35,556 nucleotides of DNA from Bacteroidia bacterium. GTDB taxonomy: Bacteria; Bacteroidota; Bacteroidia; J057. Location: the NCBI GenBank assembly GCA_019695295.1, contig JAIBAH010000039.1, forward strand, positions 1-35,556, given 5' to 3'. The translations under genes were made by a program, and so were the position numbers. This document shows, piece by piece, positions 6,954 to 14,621 of the stretch; the first letter of the stretch is position 1, and each line of letters opens with the position of its first letter. The notes under the pieces are model-generated. The model saw only the letters and a program-made list of their open reading frames with translations. It had not been told where the DNA came from and did not search any database.

Positions 6954-8129
6954 ATGAGCAAACAAGAATTTAAGGCCGACTACAACGCAAGTACCAGGAC
7001 ATTTACCTTTATGATTATTGGTAGGCTGTATTCAAATTGGGATGTAATGAGCGTATCACAAAGTTTTAATGAAGCGATTCAAAACGGTGCCGAAAAAGTT
7101 GACATCCTTTTGCATAGCCCCGGCGGAGATGTATATACCGGTTTTGGAATATATTCCCTGATCCAGTATTTCAAAAAACAAGTTCCGGTAGAGATTCATA
7201 TTTTGGGGCTTTGCGCGTCTGCTGCTACTTTTATTGCAATGGCAGGAGATAAGGTATATATGAACCCGCTTGGTACATTTATGATTCACAACTGCTCCGG
7301 AGAACTCTACGGCACTGCTGAAGAGATTGAAAAAGGATTAGCGGAAATGAGAAAAATCAACCAAATGATGGTGGATGGATACGCAGCGAGAACCGGTAAA
7401 ACAAAGGAACAAATAAAAGCCTTGATGGACGCAGAAACGAGCATGACACCGGAAGAAGCACTAAAGGGAAAATTCATTGACGTAATCAAGGGCTATGACG
7501 GCGTAGAGGTAAGTGCGTTTGTCGCACCCGCCGAAATCAACGCAACCAAAAAAAGTATTTCAGAGATTTTCAATAATTATATCACAAAAATGGCAGAGGA
7601 CACAAACAAAAACAAACCGCCCGTAGCGGAAAATCAAAACGTACCGCCCGTAACTAATCTCACGCCGGAAGAACAGAAATGGATGGCAGATAATCAACAT
7701 GCCCTTTCTAAATTCCAGTCATGGATGAAGGACGGTAGCGACAAAAAGCAGGTAGAGAATGTAACGGCTATCCTCAACAGGGTCGCAGAAGCGGAGCAAA
7801 AAGTAGCCGTATTGGAAGCAAAACTTTTGCAGGCAGAAAAGCAACGCAAAGAAGACTTGTTGGACGCAGCGGTAGTCGATGGCAGAATTACGGCTTCCGA
7901 AAGAAGCAAGTATGATGGCTTGACTTACGAACAAATTTCCGCTTTCATCAAAGACCTAAAGCCGGCCATCAAACCTACTCAACTTGTGGAGCGCATTTTC
8001 AAAGCGAACGACAGAAACGAGTGGACATTTGACGACTGGGCACGTAAAGACCCTGACGGACTTTCCCAAATGGAGAAAGAGAATCCCGAACGATTTAACG
8101 CATTGTATTCCGAAAGCAAAAAAAAGTAA
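6954..8129 (+). CDS. ClpP-like prohead protease fused to scaffold (Mu gpI-like)
   Basis: A 391-residue protein. Residues about 15-180 are a ClpP/S49-type serine protease: oxyanion segment SPGGD (55-59), nucleophile S89 in LCASAA, and H112 in FMIHN. Such phage proteases trim the scaffold and coat during head maturation. Residues about 213-391 are a Gln/Lys/Glu-rich linker, a coiled coil (about 262-305) and a C-terminal helical tail, the layout of a scaffold that binds coat protein. It is the first gene of the rightward operon, about 60 nt from the predicted start of transcription. The ATG at 6954 is chosen; an internal ATG at 7590 may make the scaffold alone. Confidence 0.85.
   Translation: MSKQEFKADYNASTRTFTFMIIGRLYSNWDVMSVSQSFNEAIQNGAEKVDILLHSPGGDVYTGFGIYSLIQYFKKQVPVEIHILGLCASAATFIAMAGDKVYMNPLGTFMIHNCSGELYGTAEEIEKGLAEMRKINQMMVDGYAARTGKTKEQIKALMDAETSMTPEEALKGKFIDVIKGYDGVEVSAFVAPAEINATKKSISEIFNNYITKMAEDTNKNKPPVAENQNVPPVTNLTPEEQKWMADNQHALSKFQSWMKDGSDKKQVENVTAILNRVAEAEQKVAVLEAKLLQAEKQRKEDLLDAAVVDGRITASERSKYDGLTYEQISAFIKDLKPAIKPTQLVERIFKANDRNEWTFDDWARKDPDGLSQMEKENPERFNALYSESKKK
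7590..8129 (+). CDS. Candidate internally started scaffold protein
   Basis: An in-frame ATG inside the protease gene (residue 213) would give a 179-residue scaffold. The bases before it, AATTATATCACAAAA-ATG (from 7575), nearly copy those before the capsid start, AATTATATTAAAAA-ATG (from 8139), and both go on with GGC(A/C)GA. Scaffold made from an internal start in the protease gene is established in lambda (C/Nu3) and in Mu (I/Z). Here it is inferred from the leader likeness alone. Confidence 0.5.
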   Translation: MAEDTNKNKPPVAENQNVPPVTNLTPEEQKWMADNQHALSKFQSWMKDGSDKKQVENVTAILNRVAEAEQKVAVLEAKLLQAEKQRKEDLLDAAVVDGRITASERSKYDGLTYEQISAFIKDLKPAIKPTQLVERIFKANDRNEWTFDDWARKDPDGLSQMEKENPERFNALYSESKKK

Positions 8130-8152
8130 CCACCCCCTAATTATATTAAAAA

Positions 8153-9034
8153 ATGGCCGATTTAAAAAGAGAAATTTGGACTAACCGATTGGTTGAAAAA
8201 TTTGAAACGACCTCCAACTTCTTGGAGTTATTCGAAGACGAAAGTCGTAATGTAAATAACGACGTGATTAACTTGACTGACATTGGAGCTGATCCAGCTG
8301 TATTGATTAACAATACCACTTTCCCTATTGCAACTGCAGTATCTACTGACGCTAATATCCCTGTCCAATTGGATCGCTACGATACCGAAAACACCGAGAT
8401 CCCGGACGCAGACATCGAAACATTGTCTTACGACGTCATTGAATCTCATAACCGCCGACATGTGCGTGCGCTGAATGAAACGAGCCTGAAAAAAGCCGCT
8501 CATGCAATTGCACCTGCAGACGGAACGGTTGCTACCCTCCCTATGGTCAAAACTACTGGAGCTGATGACGGGGACGGATTTAAGAAAATCACCGTAGCGG
8601 ATATTCTGAGGCTGAAACAAAAATTTGACGACGCTGAAATTCCGATGGAACGCAGAGGGTTATTGCTCACTGCGAAGCATGTGAATCAGTTGGCGTTGGA
8701 GGATACTGTTTTCAGAGACGAACTCCGTCGGTCTGGCACAGCAATGTTTAATTATTTTGGGTTCAAAGTGTATCAATTCAGCGGAAATCCGATTTACACG
8801 GCGCTGTTTGAGAAGGTGGCTTATGGAGCCGTTGCGCCTGTGGGTGCAAGGTACGCCTCTGTTGCTTTCTGTGGTGAGCGCACTTTCAAAGCCAAAGGAA
8901 CACCAAAGATGTACAAATCCGTAGCAGAAAATAACCCGCCTATGAGGAAAACCACAATCGGATATAGTCTGCGTTATGTCGCAATGCGTCTCAAAAATGA
9001 AGGGATAGGAGTAATTGTAGCTGACTCTATTTAA
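8153..9034 (+). CDS. Major capsid protein (HK97-like fold)
   Basis: A 293-residue head-shell protein, following the protease/scaffold gene by 23 bp as in most tailed phages. It has no membrane or signal sequence. It shows an acidic N-terminal helix region, an extended central part, and a C-terminal segment (about 240-293) with GERTFKAKGTPKMY and SLRYVAMRLKNEGIGV that fits the HK97 axial domain pattern seen in coat proteins of Bacteroidota Mu-like phages. No cross-linking or cleavage motif is evident. The assignment rests mainly on position, size and overall composition. Confidence 0.75.
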   Translation: MADLKREIWTNRLVEKFETTSNFLELFEDESRNVNNDVINLTDIGADPAVLINNTTFPIATAVSTDANIPVQLDRYDTENTEIPDADIETLSYDVIESHNRRHVRALNETSLKKAAHAIAPADGTVATLPMVKTTGADDGDGFKKITVADILRLKQKFDDAEIPMERRGLLLTAKHVNQLALEDTVFRDELRRSGTAMFNYFGFKVYQFSGNPIYTALFEKVAYGAVAPVGARYASVAFCGERTFKAKGTPKMYKSVAENNPPMRKTTIGYSLRYVAMRLKNEGIGVIVADSI

Positions 9035-9070
9035 ACCAGTATTAATCACCTTTAAATTATATTTTAAACC

Positions 9071-9382
9071 ATGAAAAAGATTTTAGGATTATCTTTGCTT
9101 TTAGGGCTCTGTTTGTTTACGGTAGGAGCTATGCCGCCACCAACCGGCCATTTACAGGATTGCGCGATTACCAATCTGGATGACAGTGGCCATAAGTTCG
9201 AAATCACCAGGAGTGTATTTGCAACGACAGGGGTTTCACGGTACCGGTATGAAATTGTGCCGGATGGATATACTTATACCGTTAGTCCATGGCAGTATTT
9301 CCGGAATTTCTACGCCTATGCAGGGAAGCAGGTAAAGTGGCAACCCCAATATGCTTTAACTTTCAAAATAGTCAGTACCTAA
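9071..9382 (+). CDS. Small secreted protein, possible moron
   Basis: A 103-residue protein with a clear signal peptide: MKK, a hydrophobic run at about 5-19, and a likely cleavage site after VGA near residue 20. The mature part is beta-rich with aromatic residues (YRYEIVPDGY, FRNFYAYAG). It is not recognised. A secreted protein between capsid and tail genes, followed directly by a terminator, is the layout of a moron: a gene useful to the lysogen, for example in superinfection exclusion or surface change. There is no convincing own promoter in the 36 bp before it. Confidence 0.65.
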   Translation: MKKILGLSLLLGLCLFTVGAMPPPTGHLQDCAITNLDDSGHKFEITRSVFATTGVSRYRYEIVPDGYTYTVSPWQYFRNFYAYAGKQVKWQPQYALTFKIVST

Positions 9383-9392
9383 AACTAAATAC

Positions 9393-9431
9393 AAAAGGGC
9401 ACGCAGACATATGCTTGGGGTGCCCTTTTTT
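9393..9431 (+). terminator. Terminator inside the late operon
   Basis: Stem AAAAGGGCAC (9393-9402) pairs perfectly with GTGCCCTTTT (9420-9429), with further T residues to 9431. It would reduce transcription from capsid and secreted-protein genes into the tail genes. The next start codon (9447) is only 16 bp beyond it. Confidence 0.75.
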
Positions 9432-9446
9432 AAAAAAAACAATCCA

Positions 9447-9863
9447 ATGTCCGAAATCAAACCCCCATTAATTAGTAAAGAGGTAGCCCAAAGAGTAATG
9501 GAGATTGCCACTAAAAGAGTGGTAAACAAAATATATATTACTACGGATGGTAATGTGTTTTTAGAGATGTCCTTAGCGCAAGATCATGAGACTAAGCTAG
9601 GGGGTCAAAGAACGCCTACCGAACGCAAACCCCCCGAAACCCTTTCTTATGCACAGGTCGAAGAAATTGCGACTGCAGAAGACGGGCAGGAAGAAAGAGG
9701 ATTGGAGGGAAAACCTGAAAAAAAGACTTCAAAAAACAAAAAGGCGAAAGAATCGGAAGAGACGGAAACGCCTGTAAATCCGAACGTATCTGAAACAATC
9801 AATGAGGAAGAAACAGCGAAGTCTGTGATTCCAAATGTATCTGAAACAATCACTAAAGAATAA
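9447..9863 (+). CDS. Unknown acidic, low-complexity phage protein
   Basis: A 138-residue protein, not recognised. The start is set at the ATG at 9447 (MSEIKPPL) because an upstream start would lie inside the terminator hairpin. Residues about 5-50 look folded (a helix and two strands); from about 55 on the chain is Glu/Lys/Thr-rich and disordered. The end holds two copies of PNVSETI, from a repeated DNA stretch near 9781-9800 and 9832-9851. Its position between capsid and sheath suggests a head-tail joining or decoration role, or a scaffold-like chaperone; none can be shown. Confidence 0.6.
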   Translation: MSEIKPPLISKEVAQRVMEIATKRVVNKIYITTDGNVFLEMSLAQDHETKLGGQRTPTERKPPETLSYAQVEEIATAEDGQEERGLEGKPEKKTSKNKKAKESEETETPVNPNVSETINEEETAKSVIPNVSETITKE

Positions 9864-9866
9864 CTT

Positions 9867-11123
9867 ATGTCTGTACAAGTTTATAGAGGTACAAACCCCC
9901 TAAGTCCCGATGCTTCTGCAGACGGGGTATCTGCCCTGATTATACAGGGGGTGCCCATTGCAAATGGAGGAGGCGTTTCTGGAATAGGGCTAAATGAATC
10001 GAAGATGGTGCGTAGCGTAGCTGAAGCCGAGTTAATCGGCATTACGCAAAGCTACGACGAAACCGAAGGGGTAATGTGTTATTATCACATCAAAGAGTTT
10101 TTTAGGCTAAATCCAAAAGGAGAGCTTTGGATTATGATAGTGGCGCAATCGCTTGCGTGGAGTGCCGTACTGAGTGGGTCAACCGCCGCAAAGAGATTGC
10201 TTTCAGACGCAGCCGGCAAGGTTAGAATATTGGGCGTTGCATTTAATCCATTGTCTGCTTATACTCCTGTAATAGACAATGCAATTGATAGTCAGCTCCC
10301 GGATGCAATCTCTGCAGCTCAGTTGCTTTCGGATTATATGTACGAGGAGAATAAGCCTTTACCGGTTATCGTTATAGAGGGCAGAGGACTTACCGGAAAT
10401 GTATCGGACCTGATAGACTTGCGGACGCTTTCTGCTCCGAATGTATCTGTCGTAATTGGGGCTGATCATTCTTATGAGTTTAGAGACGCGCTCGCTAACG
10501 ACTACGCTAATGCCTCTTTTGTGCAACGACACGCAGCGGTAGGAACGCTCATAGGCGCAATATCCAGAGCCCAAGTCAATCATTCAGTCGCTTGGGTTGA
10601 GAAAAACGATGTACAGGACGTAAACAGAAAAGTATTTTTGGCTGCAGCAATGAGCAACAGTAATTTACCCTCTGCTTACACGAACGCAAACCTTAGCGAT
10701 CTCAAGTCAAAAGGATGGATTCATTTCTACAAAGATGTGGACGCTCCTGGAACTTATATTTCTGATTCGCCGACCTGCGTTGCCATCAACACCCCTTACG
10801 CATTCATTGAGTTAAATCGCACGATGGCAAAAGCAAGTAAAGGCATCAGAGCCGCATTGCTTCCCAGCGTTGCAATGCCCGTCGTGTTTAACCCAGATGG
10901 AAAGTTGCGTCGCACTACAATTGAGGAACTCAGCGCAAAAGCAAAGAAGCCCCTGGAAGCAATGGTAAAAGCTGAAGAAGTTTCGGCGTATAGTCTTATC
11001 ATTGATCCGGCTCAGGATGTGCTTGGGACACAAACCCTCGTGGTGAGATATGAGATTGTGCCTACAGGAACGGCAAGAACGATTGAAGCATACATTAACT
11101 TTATTAACCCTTTCAATACGTAA
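9867..11123 (+). CDS. Tail sheath protein (DUF2586-like)
   Basis: A 418-residue protein taken as the contractile sheath. The N-terminus (VQVYRGTNPLSPDASADG...) and the C-terminal block (about residues 340-418: NPDGKLRRTTIEELSAKAKKPLEAM, then VRYEIVPTGTARTIEAYINFINPF) fit the DUF2586 sheath family of Bacteroidota phages, whose final strands knit neighbouring subunits. It is followed 4 bp later by a tail tube gene, the canonical sheath-tube pair, so the phage is a contractile (myovirus-type) one. It starts 3 bp after the acidic protein gene. Confidence 0.82.
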   Translation: MSVQVYRGTNPLSPDASADGVSALIIQGVPIANGGGVSGIGLNESKMVRSVAEAELIGITQSYDETEGVMCYYHIKEFFRLNPKGELWIMIVAQSLAWSAVLSGSTAAKRLLSDAAGKVRILGVAFNPLSAYTPVIDNAIDSQLPDAISAAQLLSDYMYEENKPLPVIVIEGRGLTGNVSDLIDLRTLSAPNVSVVIGADHSYEFRDALANDYANASFVQRHAAVGTLIGAISRAQVNHSVAWVEKNDVQDVNRKVFLAAAMSNSNLPSAYTNANLSDLKSKGWIHFYKDVDAPGTYISDSPTCVAINTPYAFIELNRTMAKASKGIRAALLPSVAMPVVFNPDGKLRRTTIEELSAKAKKPLEAMVKAEEVSAYSLIIDPAQDVLGTQTLVVRYEIVPTGTARTIEAYINFINPFNT

Positions 11124-11127
11124 AAAA

Positions 11128-11559
11128 ATGGCAACAATTAACAGATTAGGACAAAGCTACGCTTGGGGGGATGTAAAGGTAAGTGTTTTTGGTCGTGAAC
11201 TGGTTGGAATTACTTCAGTAGAGTACGACAAAGAAAAAGAAGTAAAGGCCATCTATGGGCAGGGCGTGGACCCGGTAGCCTATGGCAAGGGAAACAACAA
11301 GTATTCCGGAAAAATCACCTTAGACCTAAAAGAGGTGCAAGGAATTATGAAGGCAATCGGCGTCCCGGGCAAAGACATTACCGATATTCCGGCTTTTGAT
11401 ATTATCGTTACCACTGGTGACGATATAGCAAACGAAACAATCGTAGATGTACTGCAAGAATGTCTTTTCACAAAAATAGGCAAAACCATAAAACAAAATG
11501 ACCAGGAATGGATGGTGGAGCTTCCGCTACACGTTTCAGGAATCGTGTTTGGTTCATAA
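11128..11559 (+). CDS. Tail tube protein
   Basis: A 143-residue protein. The start is placed at the ATG at 11128 (MATINRLGQSYAWGDV), 4 bp after the sheath stop; longer frames would overlap the sheath gene. It is a beta-rich protein with the GKITLDLKEVQGIMKA pattern and a C-terminal ELPLHVSGIVF strand, like contractile tube proteins. The tube is the channel inside the sheath. Position directly after the sheath gene is the strongest evidence. Confidence 0.82.
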   Translation: MATINRLGQSYAWGDVKVSVFGRELVGITSVEYDKEKEVKAIYGQGVDPVAYGKGNNKYSGKITLDLKEVQGIMKAIGVPGKDITDIPAFDIIVTTGDDIANETIVDVLQECLFTKIGKTIKQNDQEWMVELPLHVSGIVFGS

Positions 11560-11568
11560 ACAAATCGG

Positions 11569-11596
11569 GTTGGCAGCACAGGAATGTGCTGCCAAC
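11569..11596 (+). promoter_or_regulatory. Stable GNRA hairpin between tube and chaperone genes
   Basis: GTTGGCAGCACA (11569-11580) pairs perfectly with TGTGCTGCCAAC (11585-11596) around a GGAA tetraloop, a GNRA type. No T run follows, so it is not a standard terminator. It sits 10 bp after the stop of the abundant tube protein and may protect its mRNA 3' end or mark a processing site. Confidence 0.65.
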
Positions 11597-11619
11597 TATC
11601 ATAACCATATATTTCAACC

Positions 11620-11946
11620 ATGCAAGTAATACAAGGCGAAGCCACAGAAGCGCAGATCCAGGAATGGAAAAAAAAACACGCTGAAATTTATGAAATTCGC
11701 GTACCAAAAAACGACGACGAAACAGAGTTTCTTTTTGGATACTTTAAAAAGCCAGACAGAAGCGTAATCGCAAACGCAATGAGATACGCAACTGACAACC
11801 CCATTAAGGCGGGAGAAATTCAATTTAATGGTTGCGTAATTGCGTGTCAGCAGGAAATGAAAGACGACACGGGATATTTCCTCTCAGCAATGCAACAAGT
11901 AGGGTCGTTGGTTAAAATCAGAGAGGCAACTTTAAAAAAGTTATAG
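11620..11946 (+). CDS. Tail assembly chaperone, short (frame 0) product
   Basis: A 108-residue protein between the tube and tape measure genes, the place of tail assembly chaperones (lambda G, Mu gp41-type), which coat the tape measure before tube polymerisation. It has an N-terminal helix (EATEAQIQEWKKKHAEIY), a beta hairpin, and a C-terminal helix ending in ATLKKL. The last codons carry the slippery run TTTAAAAAAG, and a second open frame in -1 continues for 70 codons without its own usable start. This is the classical G/GT layout. Confidence 0.8.
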   Translation: MQVIQGEATEAQIQEWKKKHAEIYEIRVPKNDDETEFLFGYFKKPDRSVIANAMRYATDNPIKAGEIQFNGCVIACQQEMKDDTGYFLSAMQQVGSLVKIREATLKKL

Positions 11947-12152
11947 GGGAGGAGGGAACGCTACCCGCACTCAACGAAGACTCGGAGGGAGGCGTTGCAT
12001 TGGAGTTGCTGCACATGGATGCATTGATTCAACACTATCTTCATTGCAACCCCTGCGAACTCCCCGACGAAACCTATGCCCTTGTGTGGGCAAAAACAAA
12101 GTTCCTAATGGAATGGATAGACAAAAAACAGGCGAAAATATGGGGTGGGTAG
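11620..12152 (+). CDS. Tail assembly chaperone, frameshifted long product
   Basis: Reading frame 0 to 11940, slipping back one base and reading on from 11940 gives 107 + 70 = 177 residues with the stop at 12150-12152. The added part (KVIGEEGTLPAL, then MDALIQHYLHCNPCELPD, then YALVWAKTKFLMEWIDKKQAKIWGG) is well-formed helical protein. The -1 frame is closed upstream at 11913-11915 and has no ATG until 12015, so independent translation is unlikely. The T-type extension is known to recruit tail tube protein in lambda. Confidence 0.75.
11931..11940 (+). promoter_or_regulatory. Programmed -1 ribosomal frameshift site
   Basis: In frame 0 the codons read T TTA AAA AAG. This contains two overlapping slippery heptamers, TTTAAAA and AAAAAAG; the latter is the efficient heptamer of E. 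coli dnaX. The frame-0 stop comes two codons later (11944-11946). The pairing of this site with a long -1 frame is direct from sequence; frameshift efficiency is not. Confidence 0.8.
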
Positions 12153-12158
12153 AAAGGG

Positions 12159-12326
12159 TTATTTACGGGATTTCTTCCGTCTCTCCTCTTCGGCGGCGTG
12201 TTTTTGTATCGCCCAAAGCCTGTCTGCCTCCTCGTCTGCGTCAGTAAAGGGGACGTCAGGCCTTTTCGGAGGCTGGCTGCAAACAATCTTTACTAAAACG
12301 CCGAGAATTATCGCTTCTATAATCAT
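12159..12326 (-). CDS. 55-residue membrane microprotein on the opposite strand
   Basis: A small open frame on the minus strand inside the rightward operon. It starts MIIEAIILGVLVKIVC, an N-terminal membrane helix, followed by SQPPKRPDVP and a highly charged helix ending AAEEERRKKSRK. Its stop ends 6 bp from the stop of the frameshifted chaperone (convergent), and its ATG is 38 bp from that of the tape measure gene (divergent), so the frame fills the 212-bp gap neatly. The A/T-rich leader fits other genes here. Not recognised; spanin-like, holin-antagonist or regulatory peptide are guesses. Confidence 0.5.
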   Translation of the reverse strand: MIIEAIILGVLVKIVCSQPPKRPDVPFTDADEEADRLWAIQKHAAEEERRKKSRK

Positions 12327-12364
12327 GATAATAGGGTTAAATTGTTTATTTTATACATACGGAA

Positions 12365-14620
12365 ATGGCAGAATTTGGTTTGACTTGGATACTAAAATTA
12401 AAGGATCAGGTAACTGGGCCCTTAAACGGGATTTCCAATAGTTTGCACAACGCTGTATCTCAACTTGGAAACTCTCAACTACAGCTCAATCATGTAGCGC
12501 AAGCCGCCCAGGCGTTCGGGGACGTAATGGATCAAATCATTGCGCCCGGCGAAAAATTCAACGCTGCCCAGAAAGAACTCCAAGCCATTACCAACGTAAC
12601 TGATAGCGAGCTAAAAACCCTCAGCAAAAACGCATTGGATTTATCGAAAGTCTTTGGGGGAGACGCAGCAGGCGCAATGAAAGCCTTTTCTCAATCCCTC
12701 TCCGATATTGGGCCTCACCTCGCAAAAGATGAAAAAGCATTGAAGGATTTCGGACGAAACTCCTTTGTGCTTTCTAAGCAGCTCGGCAACGATGTGCCGC
12801 TTGCTGCCGGGATATTAGATACCTCCCTGCAACAATTCGGAAAAAACTTAGATGACCCCAAGGCTGCAGCAGCCCAAATGACCGAGATGATGAACATCAT
12901 GAGTAAAGCTGCAGCTGATGGCTCTGCCACTATGCCGCACATTGCCAAAACCATGCAGGTTGCGGGAGCATCGGCTGGGACAGCTGGAGTCGGTTTTTAC
13001 GATTTTCAGTCAGCCGTACAAGCGCTTTCTTCTAAATCCCTGAAGGGAGCGGAAGCAGGAACGGCATTAGCCCGGCTCTTCGACGGTATGCAAACTGCAG
13101 GCGGAAAATCCAAGGAAACCCTAAAAGGACTAAAGGACGCAGGCGTAAACCTCCAAACCCTGACATCTACTACCGTTCCGCTATCAGAAAGGATTAAAGA
13201 AATTCAAAAGATAGCAGGCGATGTAAATCTTCTCACAAGCCTTTTCGGAGTGGAAGGGAAAACAGCGGCGTTGGATTTGGTAGAGAAAATGGATATGATT
13301 CAAGCGGGAGCAGGCGGAATAAGAGACAGTATCGTAAACCATCAAAATGACGCTTTCCGTCAGGCAGAAACGGTAATGGGGGGCTATTCCGAAAAAATGG
13401 GCAGAATGAAAGCCCGTTTGGAGGCATTTAAAATAGGAATTTTTGAAGCAACCCAAGAGTGGTTGCCCTTTATAGCCGGGACGACAGGCGGAATCGTAGC
13501 CCTGGGGCAGTTACCAGCCTCTTTTGAATTCCTGAAAAGCATGCGTGTTTTTATCGGCACTTTGTTTTCTGACACAAAAACCCTCATTCTAAGCAGCGCA
13601 AAAGGCGGGATACAAGCATTGGCGCAAATCGGAACAGCCGGAGGCAACGCCATTAAGGCCGCAATGCGGGCAACCGCTTCGGGATTCTCTTTTGTAACTT
13701 CAGGAATCAAAAATGCAATCGCCTGGACACGGGGATTTATTACCGTTTTCAGGGGCAATCCTGGCGCAACGATAAGTGGTTTTTTTGCACCGATTTCAAA
13801 CGCATTTCGGGCGGTTATTGCCCAAAGTCGTTTGGGGATTGTGTGGGTTCGGGGGTTCATCACTACTTTTAGAGCGAATCCCGCTGCAATCGTAAGGGGC
13901 TTTTTTATGCCGCTTATCAGCGGATTTGGAAATTTAAAAGTAGCCTTGGTCGGAACATGGGTGAAGTTCATCGGATTTATGAGTAGCATGACATTAGCCA
14001 AAGTGGGGGCAGCCCTCTGGAACGGCGTAGTAGGAATTGCTACCGGGTTACAATGGCTTTGGAATGTAGCCCTTTCTGCCAACCCCATCGGCTTGCTGAT
14101 TATCGCCATTGCTGCCCTTACAGCAGGCATGATATATCTGTATCGAAATTCGGAAACGGTACGAAATATTTTCGCTGCAATTGGTACGGTAATCGGGCAG
14201 GTATGGGACAAAGTATGGACTTTTTTTAAAGGATTAGCTGAAAAAATAGGGAGTGTACTGAGTCCTGTAGCTGATTTTTTGGGATTGAGTATGCCAAAAA
14301 TAGACATCGGAACAGGAGGAGAGGCAGGTTTGATTACCGACTTTAGTGGCATAAACGACAAGACTCTTAGCGTCTCTGACTTAGAAGGAGACGGAGCGGG
14401 AGCAAAGAAAAAAGGAGGCTACGACAAAATCGGCGGTAGCGTCGGCGGGGCTGACAATAGCACAAGAAATGTGGTGGTCAACTTTCACCCCGATTCTATA
14501 AAAATATTTGATAATGCCAAGATAGACAACGCAAACAATGCACTTGGCGACATCAGAAAAACGATTACCGAAGTTATTGTATCCAGCATCCGGGATGCTG
14601 AAATAATCGCAGGAAACTAA
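12365..14620 (+). CDS. Tail tape measure protein
   Basis: A 751-residue protein that sets tail length and is later ejected. Residues about 75-330 match the TP901-type tape measure core: an Ala/Gly/Lys-rich helical domain with ALDLSKVFGGDAAGAMKAFS and GFYDFQSAVQALSSKSLKG. Residues about 385-620 hold hydrophobic segments, including LLIIAIAALTAGMIYLY. Within this is a 40-residue tandem repeat: W454-TRGFITVFRGNP and W494-VRGFITTFRANP, each followed by GFF. The C-terminus is polar and presumably binds the baseplate hub. It follows the chaperone gene as usual. Confidence 0.88.
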   Translation: MAEFGLTWILKLKDQVTGPLNGISNSLHNAVSQLGNSQLQLNHVAQAAQAFGDVMDQIIAPGEKFNAAQKELQAITNVTDSELKTLSKNALDLSKVFGGDAAGAMKAFSQSLSDIGPHLAKDEKALKDFGRNSFVLSKQLGNDVPLAAGILDTSLQQFGKNLDDPKAAAAQMTEMMNIMSKAAADGSATMPHIAKTMQVAGASAGTAGVGFYDFQSAVQALSSKSLKGAEAGTALARLFDGMQTAGGKSKETLKGLKDAGVNLQTLTSTTVPLSERIKEIQKIAGDVNLLTSLFGVEGKTAALDLVEKMDMIQAGAGGIRDSIVNHQNDAFRQAETVMGGYSEKMGRMKARLEAFKIGIFEATQEWLPFIAGTTGGIVALGQLPASFEFLKSMRVFIGTLFSDTKTLILSSAKGGIQALAQIGTAGGNAIKAAMRATASGFSFVTSGIKNAIAWTRGFITVFRGNPGATISGFFAPISNAFRAVIAQSRLGIVWVRGFITTFRANPAAIVRGFFMPLISGFGNLKVALVGTWVKFIGFMSSMTLAKVGAALWNGVVGIATGLQWLWNVALSANPIGLLIIAIAALTAGMIYLYRNSETVRNIFAAIGTVIGQVWDKVWTFFKGLAEKIGSVLSPVADFLGLSMPKIDIGTGGEAGLITDFSGINDKTLSVSDLEGDGAGAKKKGGYDKIGGSVGGADNSTRNVVVNFHPDSIKIFDNAKIDNANNALGDIRKTITEVIVSSIRDAEIIAGN

Positions 14621-14621
14621 G

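Noticed and set aside
9411-9446. Twelve extra N-terminal codons for the acidic protein
   Set aside because: They are encoded by the terminator hairpin and T run; the ATG at 9447 is far more likely.
13384-14361. Minus-strand open frame of 325 codons inside the tape measure gene
   Set aside because: Low-complexity Pro/Ala/Ile composition mirrors the tape measure codons; no real motif.
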